The translations under genes were made by a program, and so were the position numbers. Shown one piece after another: positions 7,826-17,600 of a DNA stretch of 55,191 nt; position 1 is the stretch's first letter; each line of letters starts with the position of its first letter. This DNA is from Candidatus Aegiribacteria sp. Its GTDB lineage: Bacteria > Fermentibacterota > Fermentibacteria > Fermentibacterales > JCC-6. The DNA is taken from assembly GCA_030594645.1 (NCBI GenBank), contig JAUVEU010000012.1:1-55191 (forward strand), in the 5' to 3' direction. The notes beneath the pieces were generated by a model. That model ran no database searches, was not told the origin of the DNA, and saw only the letters and a program-made list of their open reading frames with translations.

Positions 7826-9361
7826 TTGCTTGCTCATACCAGAAGCCTGGCTGTGTTCGGTATCGATTCATATCCCGTAGATATCGAAGCCGATATGTCT
7901 ATGGGACTGCCGACTTTCACTATTGTAGGATTGCCTGACAGCGCTGTTCGGGAATCACGACAACGAGTTACAGCTGCCATAGCCAATCTTGGTTTCAGGC
8001 TTCCGGGCAAAAAGATAACGATCAATATGGCTCCTGCCGGAAGAAAAAAAGAAGGGCCAGGATTCGACCTTCCCATAGCTATCAGTATTCTCGCAGCTTC
8101 CGGTATAATTCCCGCGGAGACTATTGAAGACTATTTCTTTGTTGGTGAACTCGCTCTTGATGGAGCGCTGCGTCCTGTTCCGGGAGTGCTCTCAATGGCT
8201 GACAGAGCAAGAAAAGAAAGGCATTCAGGGCTTATCGTACCTGCCTCCAATTCAGCTGAAGCAGGTGTGGTCTCCGGACAGAAAGTATTCCCAATCAAGG
8301 ATCTCAATCATGTAATTGACTTTTTGTTAGATAAAGCAACTATAGAGCCTGTTTCCTATTCACATGCGCTTTCTGATAACGGTGGAAAAGAGGAACCTGA
8401 CTTCAGCGATGTTCGAGGCCAGGAATTCGCGAAAAGAGCTCTCGAGGTTGCCGCTGCGGGCGGGCACAATATTTTGCTGATTGGTCCTCCCGGCTCCGGT
8501 AAAACTATGCTGGCAAGACGACTTCCATCAATTCTCCCTTCTCTTCATCCTGACGAGGCGATTGAAACTACTAAAATCCACAGTGTTGCGGGACTTCTCC
8601 GGAGCGGTGGATCTCTTCTGAAAACCCGTCCGTTCCGGTCGCCTCACCATACTGTTTCCGACGCCGGGTTGATAGGAGGGGGTACCATTCCCCGGCCCGG
8701 CGAGGTGAGTCTGGCTCATAACGGAGTACTGTTTCTGGATGAGCTGCCCGAATTCAGAAGGAATGTTCTGGAGGTTCTCAGACAGCCTCTGGAGGATGGC
8801 ACAGTTACAATTACACGAGCATCCATGTCGATGACCTTCCCAGCGAGATTTACTCTTGTTGCCGCAATGAATCCATGCCCCTGCGGGTATTTCACTGACC
8901 CCGGTCATTCCTGCAACTGCACCGGTCCGCAGATACAGAGATACCTTCAGAAGATATCAGGCCCGCTCATGGATAGAATTGACATTCATATTGATGTCGC
9001 TCCGGTTAAGTACCGTGATCTGTCATCCGATCTCCCCACAGGAGAGAAGTCTCAGGCGATCAGAAAGCGCGTAATAGAAGCCGGGAAAATCCAGTTCGAT
9101 CGATTCGGAAAGATTGACGGCCTGTACTGCAACGCCGGGATGACCTCTCCCATGGTGAGAAAGTACTGCCATCTCAGCAGCGAAGTCAGTAAACTCCTGA
9201 AATCCGCAATGGAGATGTACGGATTTTCTGCCAGAGCTTACGACCGGATAGTGAAGGTATCAAGGACGATTGCCGACCTGGCAGGTGCGGAAGAGATACG
9301 AACGGAACACATCGCTGAAGCGGTGCAGTACCGCTCCCTCAGCGGACAGGCTTACCTGTAG
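7826..9361 (+). CDS. comM: Mg-chelatase-like AAA+ ATPase ComM
   Basis: YifB/ComM family AAA+ helicase; in Vibrio and other naturally competent bacteria it drives branch migration of incoming DNA during recombination. The N-terminal ChlI-like domain ([36 protein letters not shown]) is followed by Walker [11 protein letters not shown], Walker [11 protein letters not shown], and the CPCGYFTD...CNC cysteine cluster characteristic of the family. The C-terminal Mg_chelatase_C region ends in [16 protein letters not shown] 7826 gives the standard MLA start; a G-rich stretch at 7814-7819 precedes it. The stop codon TAG is the first base triplet of the RAYT element's left inverted repeat. 511 residues, full length. 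Confidence 0.93.
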   Translation: MLAHTRSLAVFGIDSYPVDIEADMSMGLPTFTIVGLPDSAVRESRQRVTAAIANLGFRLPGKKITINMAPAGRKKEGPGFDLPIAISILAASGIIPAETIEDYFFVGELALDGALRPVPGVLSMADRARKERHSGLIVPASNSAEAGVVSGQKVFPIKDLNHVIDFLLDKATIEPVSYSHALSDNGGKEEPDFSDVRGQEFAKRALEVAAAGGHNILLIGPPGSGKTMLARRLPSILPSLHPDEAIETTKIHSVAGLLRSGGSLLKTRPFRSPHHTVSDAGLIGGGTIPRPGEVSLAHNGVLFLDELPEFRRNVLEVLRQPLEDGTVTITRASMSMTFPARFTLVAAMNPCPCGYFTDPGHSCNCTGPQIQRYLQKISGPLMDRIDIHIDVAPVKYRDLSSDLPTGEKSQAIRKRVIEAGKIQFDRFGKIDGLYCNAGMTSPMVRKYCHLSSEVSKLLKSAMEMYGFSARAYDRIVKVSRTIADLAGAEEIRTEHIAEAVQYRSLSGQAYL

Positions 9362-9385
9362 GGTCAGGTCTTGCATTCAAGCATT
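9359..9385 (+). repeat. left terminal inverted repeat of RAYT element (REP-like)
   Basis: 27-bp sequence beginning TAGGGTCAGGTCTTGCATT. It is repeated in inverted orientation at 10295-10321 with 25 of 27 matches and encloses the transposase gene. The first three bases form the comM stop codon. Confidence 0.85.
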
Positions 9386-9420
9386 CTTATTATTTTATAT
9401 ATAAAAATTGTGTGTAATTC

Positions 9421-10275
9421 TTATTTTCTAAGAATTCGATAGATCGTTGAATTATGTACACCGAGGAATCCTGCAATATCACTTTGTGTGTAACCGAACT
9501 CATTATATGCTTTCCTTACAGCTACGTTCCTTGTCTCTTTCATTGAGACAGTAAGAGGATCAAGCAGTTCCTCAAGATCAGGACGGCATGCTGTTCTCTG
9601 GTACTTGGGGTAGTCGAGGTTATTCTTTTCCTTTTTAATTATGTCCTTCACGGATTCAACGAATTCTCTGTCTCCGAGAATAAGATCTCCCCTGATTTCG
9701 CCAAGAGCAATATCCTTTTCGAGGCTATAGGTCACAAACTGTGAATATGCCGCTCTTGCAGAAATTACAGATTCATCTTCCTCTGCGAATCGGGAAATTA
9801 CTGCAATTCTGTCAATACAGGTTTTCATATTATCTAATCCTGCTGTGGCTCTATAACTGCTCCAGTGATATTCTTCGGGAGAAGATACTATTCCAGCTCT
9901 TACAGGGTTTAGTACTATGTACCTGCATAGTTCCAGAAAATAGTTTTCCCGATCGACAAGTATAGCCCTGAATCTGCTCTGAAAGAGAGGTCCTACACGG
10001 TCATGCTTCCAGTTGAAATACTGGGCATACACACCGTTCAACTGACGCATTCCACGGGATGTGTCTCCGTCTGCAGATTCTATCAGGATATGATAGTGAT
10101 TGTTCATGAGACAGTAGGCATAGCACTTCCAGTCTGAATCACTGATACTGTTTTCCAGGATATCCAGAAATTTTTCCCTGTCGCTGTCATCTTTGAAAAT
10201 GTCTCTTCGGTCGATACCACGAGTATAAATGTGGTATAGTCCACCAGGGATTTTAATGCGTAAATGCCTAGTCAT
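9421..10275 (-). CDS. REP-associated tyrosine transposase (IS200-like Y1 family)
   Basis: Single-strand DNA transposase of the Y1_Tnp superfamily, RAYT branch. The N-terminal domain has PGGLYHIYTRGIDRRDIF, the metal-binding HUH motif in MNNHYHILIE and the GPLFQSRFRAILVD segment; the probable catalytic Tyr is in ELCRYIVLNPVRAGIV. The C-terminus (about 230-284) is a DnaA/HTH-like helix-turn-helix (YNEFGYTQSDIAGFLGVHNSTIYRILRK), a common appendage in longer RAYTs. 284 residues, apparently intact. The start ATG (10273-10275) has no strong ribosome site. It is flanked by inverted repeats at 9359-9385 and 10295-10321. Confidence 0.92.
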   Translation of the reverse strand: MTRHLRIKIPGGLYHIYTRGIDRRDIFKDDSDREKFLDILENSISDSDWKCYAYCLMNNHYHILIESADGDTSRGMRQLNGVYAQYFNWKHDRVGPLFQSRFRAILVDRENYFLELCRYIVLNPVRAGIVSSPEEYHWSSYRATAGLDNMKTCIDRIAVISRFAEEDESVISARAAYSQFVTYSLEKDIALGEIRGDLILGDREFVESVKDIIKKEKNNLDYPKYQRTACRPDLEELLDPLTVSMKETRNVAVRKAYNEFGYTQSDIAGFLGVHNSTIYRILRK

Positions 10276-10294
10276 TGATGTATCATATGATAAT

Positions 10295-10321
10295 AATGCT
10301 CAAATGCAAGACCTGACCCTA
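10295..10321 (-). repeat. right terminal inverted repeat of RAYT element
   Basis: Inverted copy of 9359-9385 (25/27 matches; reverse complement begins TAGGGTCAGGTCTTGCATT). It overlaps the 3' end of znuB and supplies its last codons and stop. Confidence 0.85.
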
Positions 10322-11100
10322 ATTGATGTGAAGTATGCTATTGCGGCCAGCAGGATTATTACGGCGCCTGGGGGTAGATCAAGAATCCAGGCCAGCCAGA
10401 GACCGCCGAGGCTGAAGAGAGCTGCAAGAATTGAAGCCAGAACCATCATCTTCCGGAGACTCGAAGTGAACATCTCGGCGATAGCAGCGGGAATCGTGAG
10501 CATGGCTATAACCATGATAAGCCCCGTTACCTTCATAAGCATAACTGCTGTGAGCGCGGCAAGAACCAGAAACAGTCCTTTTATGAACCCTGTCGGGACG
10601 CCCTGCAGACTGCTGTATTCCTGATCGTATGAAACCGCAAGGAATTCCTTGTACAGGCCGGCAATGATAATCAGAATCAGAATATCGAGAATTCCCATAA
10701 GGAGAATATCTGATCCTGATACTGCAAGCAGGCTTCCGAAAAGCCAGCTCATGAGATCGGTTGAGTAAGTTCCGGAGATCTTGATAAATACCAGTCCCGC
10801 TGCCATGCCTGTTGCCCAGAAAGCCGCCATGGCAGTGTCGGACCTGTTCCGTGCTTTTGAAGAAATCGCGCCAATTCCGATTGCTGAGCCGATTGCAAAA
10901 CCGGTTGCTCCGATTAATGGATGTATGCCGATAAGGTATGCAAGCCCCAGACCTCCGAATGATGCATGCGCGATGCTTCCCGCAAGAGCGGACATCCTGT
11001 TGACCGTAACCAGTGTCCCGATTATTCCACATGCAATTGAAGCAAGGATTGAAATCGCTATAGCGTGCTGCATGAAAGTATATCCGAGCGCATCAATCAC
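10300..11100 (-). CDS. znuB: zinc/manganese ABC transporter permease ZnuB
   Basis: Membrane subunit of a zinc-type ABC-3 importer. 266 residues with about eight hydrophobic segments (7-29, 38-60, 65-79 and on), typical of the family, and the GSIAHASFGGLGLAYLIG segment near residue 41 that contacts the ATPase. It overlaps znuC by 4 bp. The last residues, RVRSCI, are encoded by the terminal inverted repeat of the RAYT element, so the original C-terminus was replaced when the element inserted. The membrane core is complete, so function is probably kept. Zn rather than Mn is inferred from the neighbouring Fur-type regulator and the His-containing loop in the binding protein. Confidence 0.92.
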   Translation of the reverse strand: MIDALGYTFMQHAIAISILASIACGIIGTLVTVNRMSALAGSIAHASFGGLGLAYLIGIHPLIGATGFAIGSAIGIGAISSKARNRSDTAMAAFWATGMAAGLVFIKISGTYSTDLMSWLFGSLLAVSGSDILLMGILDILILIIIAGLYKEFLAVSYDQEYSSLQGVPTGFIKGLFLVLAALTAVMLMKVTGLIMVIAMLTIPAAIAEMFTSSLRKMMVLASILAALFSLGGLWLAWILDLPPGAVIILLAAIAYFTSIRVRSCI

Positions 11101-11900
11101 TGGTTGTTTCCTCCATCAGAGGTGTTTTCGGTGCTGCTGTCTCCCTGGTGCTTCTTGCCGATGACGCGATGGGGTACTCCATGAGAGATCAGTTCGAAGG
11201 GGCATCCGTAGGCACGGGATACCGCATCCGCTGAAAGTGTTTCTCCGTGACTTATCAGAGTTCTGTTGATACAGGCAATGTTCTTGACATGGGCTGAGAC
11301 AGCTCCCACATCGTGAGTGACAAGCACAATAGTGATACTGTCGTTCAATTCGGCAAGCAGGTTGAAGAAACTCTCCTGAGTTTCATGGTCAACACTCGCA
11401 ACCGGTTCATCAAGAAGGAGGATATCGGGTTCTCCCGCAAGAGCTCTGGCAATTAGCACTCTCTGTTTCTGGCCTCCTGAAAGTGAATCCATATTGGTGT
11501 TTGAAAGATGAACAATACCAAGTCTTAGAAGGTTTTTCTCTGCTGCAGACCTGTCAGTATCGGTGAAGTTTCTGAAGAACCCGGAATTTCCAAGCCTTCC
11601 CATCAGAACTACATCCATGACAGTTACAGGAAAGGACTTACCTGGAATCAGCTGTGGAACGTAACCAATATCCGCTCTGACATTCCTGGATATCAAGGGA
11701 TCGCCGAAGATATCTATCCTTCCGCTCCATGGCTTGATAAGTCCCAGGATAACTTTAAGGAGAGTTGTCTTTCCACCTCCGTTGGGTCCTATGATCGCAA
11801 TGAAATCATTCCGCAGCACTGTCAGGTTTATGTTCTTCAGAACAGGCTGACCTGTTCTGTAGCCTGCTGACAGATTTCTGATTTCTATTGCCGGAATCAT
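11097..11900 (-). CDS. znuC: zinc/manganese ABC transporter ATPase ZnuC
   Basis: ATP-binding subunit that powers the importer. Walker A GPNGGGKTTLLK (about 38-49), Q-loop in IGYVPQ, ABC signature SLSGGQKQRVLIARAL, Walker B DILLLDEPVASVD, and the switch His in VLVTHDVGAVS are all present. The C-terminal extension (VSRAYGCPFELISHGVPHRVIGKKHQ) is His-rich and ends in a polar tail. It overlaps znuA upstream and znuB downstream by 4 bp each, giving tight translational coupling. 267 residues, normal. Confidence 0.95.
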   Translation of the reverse strand: MIPAIEIRNLSAGYRTGQPVLKNINLTVLRNDFIAIIGPNGGGKTTLLKVILGLIKPWSGRIDIFGDPLISRNVRADIGYVPQLIPGKSFPVTVMDVVLMGRLGNSGFFRNFTDTDRSAAEKNLLRLGIVHLSNTNMDSLSGGQKQRVLIARALAGEPDILLLDEPVASVDHETQESFFNLLAELNDSITIVLVTHDVGAVSAHVKNIACINRTLISHGETLSADAVSRAYGCPFELISHGVPHRVIGKKHQGDSSTENTSDGGNNQ

Positions 11901-12850
11901 CTTGTATCCATAGTGTCTGAAAATTCTTCAGCGACGCGAATGAGATTCGAATTCCAGTTATCCGCAAGTGGATCTATGTAGATGATTCTCGCGTTTACCT
12001 CCGATGCAATTGTTTCCGCTGATGAAGTGCTGAACTGTGGAGATACGAATATTGCCTGTACGTTCTGATCCTTCGCGAAATCCACAAGTCTGGACATTTC
12101 TCCTGGAGACGGATCATTTCCGGATTCCTCTACAGGTATCTGTACAAGATCGAATTCGTCTGCGAAATATCCCCATGCCGGATGGAAGACCATGAAGCAT
12201 CTGCCCCGCATTGGATCAAGCATGGCATGAATACTTTTCTGGAGAGAGTCGATTTCAAGAGTGAAGCTTTCCAGATTAGTGTGATAATACCTTTCCATTT
12301 CCGGATCAAGATCGGAGAGACATTCTGCTATTGCTGCAGCCTGTTTTCGCACGAGTTCCGGTGAAAGCCATACATGAGGATCTTCAGAACTGTTGGCATG
12401 GTTATGTTCGTTGTCCTCAAATGCGGGTGATGGTTCGATTCCGTCCGGAATGCTGTAGCGGTCAATGGGAAGCCTGTCAATATCCCTGATCGTGCTTACG
12501 ATGGTCATATTCGGATTTGAACCCGCAAATCTCGGAATCCATGCTCTTTCAAAACCGACTCCGATTGTGAACCATACATCAGCCTGTGAGATGTTCCTCA
12601 TGTCCGAAGGTGATGGCTCATATACTGCAGGGCTGGCTCCCGGTGGAACAACCACGATGATATTTAATTCAGAGGATGCTATTCTCTCAACGAAATATTT
12701 CTGGGGAAGGATGCTTACCACTACTGTATACTCACCGGTTATGCTGCCGGATTCCTCTGTCCGCGAACAGCCCGTGCCGATCAGAATAAGTGATACTGCA
12801 AACAGAACCGATCCGTATGGAATCAGGATTCTTTTGAACAGCGTTTGCAT
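11897..12850 (-). CDS. znuA: zinc ABC transporter substrate-binding lipoprotein ZnuA
   Basis: Periplasmic metal-binding lipoprotein of the cluster A-I family. The start at ATG 12850 gives a signal sequence ending in LIGTGC (lipid Cys), with GGAGGGA just upstream. An open frame further upstream lies inside the regulator gene and is not expected to be used. Metal ligands: the His in the NEHNHANSSEDPHVWLSPELV region (a short His-rich loop, then PHVWLSP), the His in FMVFHPAWGYFADEF, and an acidic ligand near IYIDPLADNW. This arrangement suits Zn2+. It overlaps the fur-family gene by 28 bp and znuC by 4 bp. Confidence 0.93.
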   Translation of the reverse strand: MQTLFKRILIPYGSVLFAVSLILIGTGCSRTEESGSITGEYTVVVSILPQKYFVERIASSELNIIVVVPPGASPAVYEPSPSDMRNISQADVWFTIGVGFERAWIPRFAGSNPNMTIVSTIRDIDRLPIDRYSIPDGIEPSPAFEDNEHNHANSSEDPHVWLSPELVRKQAAAIAECLSDLDPEMERYYHTNLESFTLEIDSLQKSIHAMLDPMRGRCFMVFHPAWGYFADEFDLVQIPVEESGNDPSPGEMSRLVDFAKDQNVQAIFVSPQFSTSSAETIASEVNARIIYIDPLADNWNSNLIRVAEEFSDTMDTR

Positions 12851-13245
12851 CTTCCCTCCAGAAAGAAATCGGCATTTCCGATCTCGAATCCCCCTGTTTT
12901 TTCCAGTTCCTGAAGAAATTCCTCCGGAAGATTGAAAGAGAAAGGAATCCGTTTGCCGCATTCCTGACAGCTGAAGTGACCGTGATCAGGGTAGAACATC
13001 CTGGAACAGCGATATCTCAGTAATCCGTCAGGGTTGCGGTCAGGTCTGAGAAAACCGGCATCTTCAAGTGAACAAAGACAACGATGTACGGTAGATATGT
13101 GAGGAGAGGAAGGAATGCTGTCCAGAATTTCCCTGGCGGACAGCCCGCATCCCCCTTCAAGGAAGAGTTTGACAATATGCTTTTTCAGTGGAGTTATCCT
13201 CAATCCGCAGTCACGAAGTTCATTCCAGATGCTCTCGATTTCCAT
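12823..13245 (-). CDS. Fur-family metalloregulator, probably Zur
   Basis: DNA-binding repressor of the Fur superfamily, 140 residues. The winged helix spans about 10-80 (LRITPLKKHIVKLFL...STVHRCLCSLEDAGFL). The dimerisation domain has HGHFSCQEC (H88, H90, C93, C96) and CKRC (C133, C136), the structural zinc site of the family. It is the first gene of the zinc uptake operon and overlaps znuA, so zinc-dependent control of znuACB (a Zur role) is the likely job; a Fur or Mur role is not excluded. A palindrome just upstream (13259-13273) is a good operator for autoregulation. Confidence 0.88.
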   Translation of the reverse strand: MEIESIWNELRDCGLRITPLKKHIVKLFLEGGCGLSAREILDSIPSSPHISTVHRCLCSLEDAGFLRPDRNPDGLLRYRCSRMFYPDHGHFSCQECGKRIPFSFNLPEEFLQELEKTGGFEIGNADFFLEGRCKRCSKES

Positions 13246-13258
13246 GTTTCTCCATTAT

Positions 13259-13273
13259 TGCAAATGATTTGCA
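13259..13273 (-). promoter_or_regulatory. candidate Zur/Fur operator
   Basis: Perfect 7-1-7 inverted repeat TGCAAAT-g-ATTTGCA, 13 bp upstream of the fur/zur start codon and between the divergent zur-znu and yggS genes. A TTGCAA...TAATAT pair (16-bp spacing) reading toward yggS overlaps the palindrome, so bound repressor could affect both directions. Operator identity is inferred from position and symmetry. Confidence 0.65.
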
Positions 13274-13357
13274 TTAACATAATATGTTTCTCGTATGACA
13301 GCAACAGGTACTTTGTCCATATTCGCATGATGGGGGAGTATTTTTATGGAGGTGATA

Positions 13358-14065
13358 TTGGACTACTCAATTGAGAGCATAAAGAATAATCTCCACCGCG
13401 CGGAGGAAATGATTGCTGAAGCTTTGAATACTGTGCATCATTCACCGCGATTGGTTAAGATAATGGCCGTAACGAAAACGCATCCGGTTGAGCTGGTGCG
13501 AATGTCCATAGAAGCGGGCATAAGGATAATTGGTGAGAACCGGGTCAGCGAAGGCGGGCGCAAGATAAATGCACTTGGGAAAGAAGCCGCTGAATTTCAC
13601 ATGATAGGTCCCATCCATACGGGGGAAGTAAGGCAGGCTGTCAGAGATTTCCACTGGATTGATTCCATCTGCAGAATGAAGATCGCGGAGGAGATAGCAA
13701 AACGAACTACATCCATGAATAAGAAACAGCCTGGAATACTTGTTGAAGTCAACACCTCAGGTGAGGAATCAAAACATGGCCTCGCACCTGAATATTCACT
13801 TCTTGAGGAAGTGCTTGGCCGGATGCGGGAGCTTGGTCTGGTTGTTTCGGGATTACTGACAATCGGGCCGCTGGGAGGAACCGCGCAGGATACAAGAAAA
13901 GCATTTGCTGCTCTTCGGAATCTCAGAGACGATCTTTCCGGCAGAGGCGGTTTTGAGCTTCCCGAGCTTTCCATGGGCATGAGTGACGATTTCCAGCTTG
14001 CTGTGATGGAGGGTTCTACTATCGTCAGGCTTGGTCGGTTCCTTTTCGGCAGGAGACAAAATTGA
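13358..14065 (+). CDS. yggS: pyridoxal-phosphate homeostasis protein YggS
   Basis: PLP-binding protein (PROSC/YggS) that buffers vitamin B6 and amino acid pools. The PLP lysine is in MAVTKTHPVEL; GENRVSEGGRKI, EFHMIGPIHTGEVRQ, LVEVNTSGEESKHGL, and the C-terminal ELSMGMSDDFQLAVMEGSTIVRLGRFLFG are diagnostic. I prefer TTG 13358 (MDYSIESIKNNL): GGAGGTGAT at 13348-13356 is an almost perfect ribosome site. The in-frame ATG at 13346 lies inside that site. It precedes divIVA, a common pairing in cell-division clusters. Confidence 0.92.
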   Translation: MDYSIESIKNNLHRAEEMIAEALNTVHHSPRLVKIMAVTKTHPVELVRMSIEAGIRIIGENRVSEGGRKINALGKEAAEFHMIGPIHTGEVRQAVRDFHWIDSICRMKIAEEIAKRTTSMNKKQPGILVEVNTSGEESKHGLAPEYSLLEEVLGRMRELGLVVSGLLTIGPLGGTAQDTRKAFAALRNLRDDLSGRGGFELPELSMGMSDDFQLAVMEGSTIVRLGRFLFGRRQN

Positions 14066-14161
14066 CTTCTGATTATTCAGCAATATTATTCATTTGTGCG
14101 AATATACACTTACCAGCTTCCCGGCTCATCAGGGTGGCAGAACAGGAAACGGAGAAGCATC

Positions 14162-14695
14162 GTGCGTATTACACCGCTTGATATAAGAAGACAGCATTTC
14201 CGGAAAACAATGAGAGGTTACGATAACGCTGAGGTGGAGGCTTTTCTTGAGATGGTTGCTTCCGCCTGGGAGGAACTTGTTGAGAATCTGGAAAAGGTCG
14301 AGAGAGAACTTACTGTTCTCAGGGCGAGGGCGTCTGATTTCGATCGGATGGAAGGTGCTGTCAGGGAAGTGCTTGTACAGCAGCAGCAGAGTGCAGCTAA
14401 AGCCAGAAAAGAGGCTGACAAAGAAGCAGAGCTTATTATTATGGACGCAGAAATCAAGGCTTCAAATCTTGTAACTGAAGCAAGAGACCGTGTCCGCGTT
14501 CTTACCGAGACCATCCGTGAGCTGCAGGATAGAAGGCTCTCAGTGCTTGCTCAGATAAGATCATTCATCGATGCGCAGGGGAAAGTAATCAATGTCGAGG
14601 AAGAACGTATAAGGGCAGAGCTGATTCCTGATGAAGAGAAGCTTCCCGGTGAAGAAGACGGTGACTCGCCGATGCTTGAACTTACTGAACTCTGA
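14162..14695 (+). CDS. divIVA: DivIVA-family cell division/polarity protein
   Basis: DivIVA/GpsB-like coiled-coil protein that senses curved membrane and recruits partners at poles and septa. The N-terminal signature VRITPLDIRRQHFRKTMRGYDNAEVEAFLEMV is followed by a long coiled coil (about 30-150) rich in Glu, Lys, Arg and Ala. GTG 14162, preceded by GGAGA, gives the standard N-terminus; an upstream in-frame GTG at 14096 adds 22 unrelated residues. 177 residues. Its stop TGA overlaps the ATG of the next gene (TGATG at 14693), so it is translationally coupled to the C25 protease of the secretion cluster. Confidence 0.88.
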   Translation: MRITPLDIRRQHFRKTMRGYDNAEVEAFLEMVASAWEELVENLEKVERELTVLRARASDFDRMEGAVREVLVQQQQSAAKARKEADKEAELIIMDAEIKASNLVTEARDRVRVLTETIRELQDRRLSVLAQIRSFIDAQGKVINVEEERIRAELIPDEEKLPGEEDGDSPMLELTEL

Positions 14696-17600
14696 TGTCA
14701 TATATCATCTGTCTTATCCTTGCTTCGACTTCACTGTTCACGCCTGCTGAACGAATGGTTCCATCGCAGGTTCATGTAGAAGCCGGTTCCACCGAGTTTG
14801 TGTGGGAATGTCCGACAATACATGAGATTAAGAGTCTGCCTGATAATCTGACAGGATACATTGCTGATGGATGCGGTTATTCAGGCAGTGACGGCTCAGT
14901 TCTTCTTCCTCAGGCAAATCTGCTTCTTGCTGTTCCTTCAGGAGTAGAACCTTTACTTGAAATCATTCCAGAAGGGGTCCATTTTCTATCTGTCGGTACT
15001 GTGGCTGGAACATCTGTTTCCCAGGATGGATTCGACTCTTTCTTTTCAGCTGTTCCTGAGGATATCCCCCGAACCTGGGGTTCGATCAAGTATACGGGTT
15101 CTTTCAGGAGAGCCGGCGTAACTCTCCTTGAACTTCATCCGATTGTCTTTCGAGACGGCGTTCTATACGTTGCTGAGAGATTTAGAATTATCATCAGTTA
15201 TCCTGACACAGGTCCACCCGAAGCGGTATCGGGCATATCCGGATCGATATTCAATGCCCTTCTTGAAGGAGGGAACAGAGTCTGGACCGATTCCGAAAAC
15301 CGTTCTGGATACAGCCCGTTCTGGGGACTGCCGTGGTATTCGCTGGATGTAGATACTGCCGGCATCTACTGCATAACCGCTGCTGAAATACCATCCGCTG
15401 TAGGTGTTCCTTCGATAACTCTCTCGATGTTCTGCGGATCCGGCAGGGAAATGGGAAACAATCCATGGGAAACAGCTTACAGACCAATTGCTGTGCCAAT
15501 TCTGGTCGAGGATGGCGGTGACGGTGTTTTTGATTCCGGTGACAGACTGTACTTCTTCGGAAGAGGGCTGGCCTGGTGGGAGTGCACTGGCGACAGCATG
15601 CCGCCGCATTTCAATCACAGATATTCCAGCATAAATACATACTGGTTGACATGGGGCGGAGAAAACGGTGCCAGAATGGATATGATAGATGGTAGCTTAA
15701 CAGGCGCCCCGTCCATGCCTGATGTGTTCTTATCCAGACAGCATATCGAGGAGAATACTATCAGAGCGGCGGCTTATGTCCCCCTGCCTGACGATTGGGC
15801 ATGGGATCGATCAACTGGAAGTACGGACACATGGAACTATTACAGTTTCAATGCTCCCGCAACCACCGGCGAAGGATTCTTGAGGCTGCATCTGATCTCA
15901 AATGATTATCTTGAGCATCATATAAGGCTTACAATGAACGGTTCTCAATTCTGTGATACAACCTGGAGTAACGCAGACGATTTCATTCTGCAGGTTCAGT
16001 GTTCCATGTTACAGTCTTCCGGAAACAGTCTGGGAATACAGATAATCAGAGACTCAGGGGAGGATACTATTTTCTTCGATTGGTTCGAGGTATTCTCCTG
16101 GACGGAACCAGATCTTTCAGGGCAGGCTCAGGTTCCGCTTGATTGGTGGCAGGTTCCCGGCCGACAGAAATTTACGTGGAATAATGATTTATCGAACGCG
16201 TATGTATTTCTGATCGGAGGAGATAATCTTGCCGCTTTCGTAACGGTGGATGATCCTGATTCGTTCGAATATGAAGTTCCCGATTACTGGGTTTCAAGAG
16301 AGTTCTGGATATCGGAAACTGGGGACATGGTTTCACCGGTCAGCATTCATGAAGAGTCACCCGGAAGAATTATCAGCGGAATGAACGGTGCGGACAAGAT
16401 CTATATTGCTGCTGATGAATTTTACACTGACATCCTTCCACTTCAGCAAACCGGTGAGCAGGTTCAGATAATTGCCGCGTCTGAGATTTACAATGAATTC
16501 AACGGGGGGGTGAGAGACCCGCAGGCTATCAGGGCAATGATATACAATGTTGTTGACACCTGGAATCCCATCCCGATGGATCTGATCCTTGTTGGAGGAG
16601 GAAACTGGGATCCGCTGCATTTCATATCGGCCAGAACATCCTATATCGATATTCTGCGCAGAGAATCATCCGAGACCGTTGCTGATGATCAATTCGCGAT
16701 TGTGGGCGACAGCATTCTGCCCCAGATCGCTGTTTCTCGAATAGGGATCACCAACAGATCCGATCTTCAGCTGATTGTTGACCGGACTCTTTCTTACGGT
16801 AATGTGGAAAATCAGGGTGAGTGGCAGACGGTTGTTCTTGGCGCAGCGGATGATGAGCGATCTCCTTTGCATGACGGTGATGAAAGATTCCATACTCAGG
16901 AAATGGAGCGATTGCTGACGGATCACCTTCCTGATGTGCTCCGTCCCGAGAAGTTGTATATGATCTTCTATGACTGGGACGATCTCTGGAAGAAGCCCCA
17001 GGCAAGAGAGGATTATATCAATCTGTGGAATAAAGGATCACTTGTTTCTTTGTATCTCGGACATGGCGGGTACGATCAGCTGGCTGATGAAGGGCTTCTG
17101 TACCTTGAGGATGTAGGTTTGCTTGCATGCGAAAAGAGGCTTCCGGTAGCTCTATTCGGTTCCTGTGACGTCGGCGCGTTCCAGAACCCCGCATCTGAAT
17201 GTATAGCTCAGCAGATAACCGCATCTCACTCAGGTGGCGCAATAATTGCGAGTGGTGCTACAGGAGTTACTACCGGACCAGGCAATGAGATTCTTCTGGG
17301 AGAGATTATCGATCGGATGTTTACCGAACCCGATCTCTCAGTGGGAATGTGTTTCATGCTCGGTAAGATTGCTGCTGGATACGGCAGTAACAATGCTTCC
17401 AACATACTGTTTGGAGATGGAAGTCTCAGGCTAGCCTATCCATGGACTTCCTTCGATGTGAATGATGACACCCTTTTCACAGGTGAAGCAGCCATTCTCA
17501 ATGGTTCCGCTCCAAACGATGGAATTATTCTTATTGAATCGTTTGAATCCTGTCAGCCCGACACCTATTATACGTTCAGAGATCATGATCCAATTGAATA

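Larger units (their letters stand above)
9359..10321 (-). mobile_element. REP-associated tyrosine transposase (RAYT) element
   Basis: A 963-bp unit: one Y1-type transposase gene between 27-bp imperfect inverted repeats that begin TAGGGTCAGG. It sits exactly between comM and znuB. Its left end starts on the comM stop codon, and its right end reaches into the znuB reading frame, giving that protein its last residues. The GGGTCAGG core also appears in a perfect hairpin at 45593-45617 after the hydrogenase operon, so the element probably has short non-coding relatives in this genome. Confidence 0.8.

Noticed and set aside
10379-11032. Second minus-strand frame inside znuB (217 codons)
   Set aside because: It is the shifted-frame shadow of the hydrophobic ZnuB; the translation is Arg/His/Ser-rich and unlike any protein.
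12465-12935. Plus-strand frame opposite znuA
   Set aside because: Antisense to the znuA coding sequence and the fur-znuA overlap; no domain.
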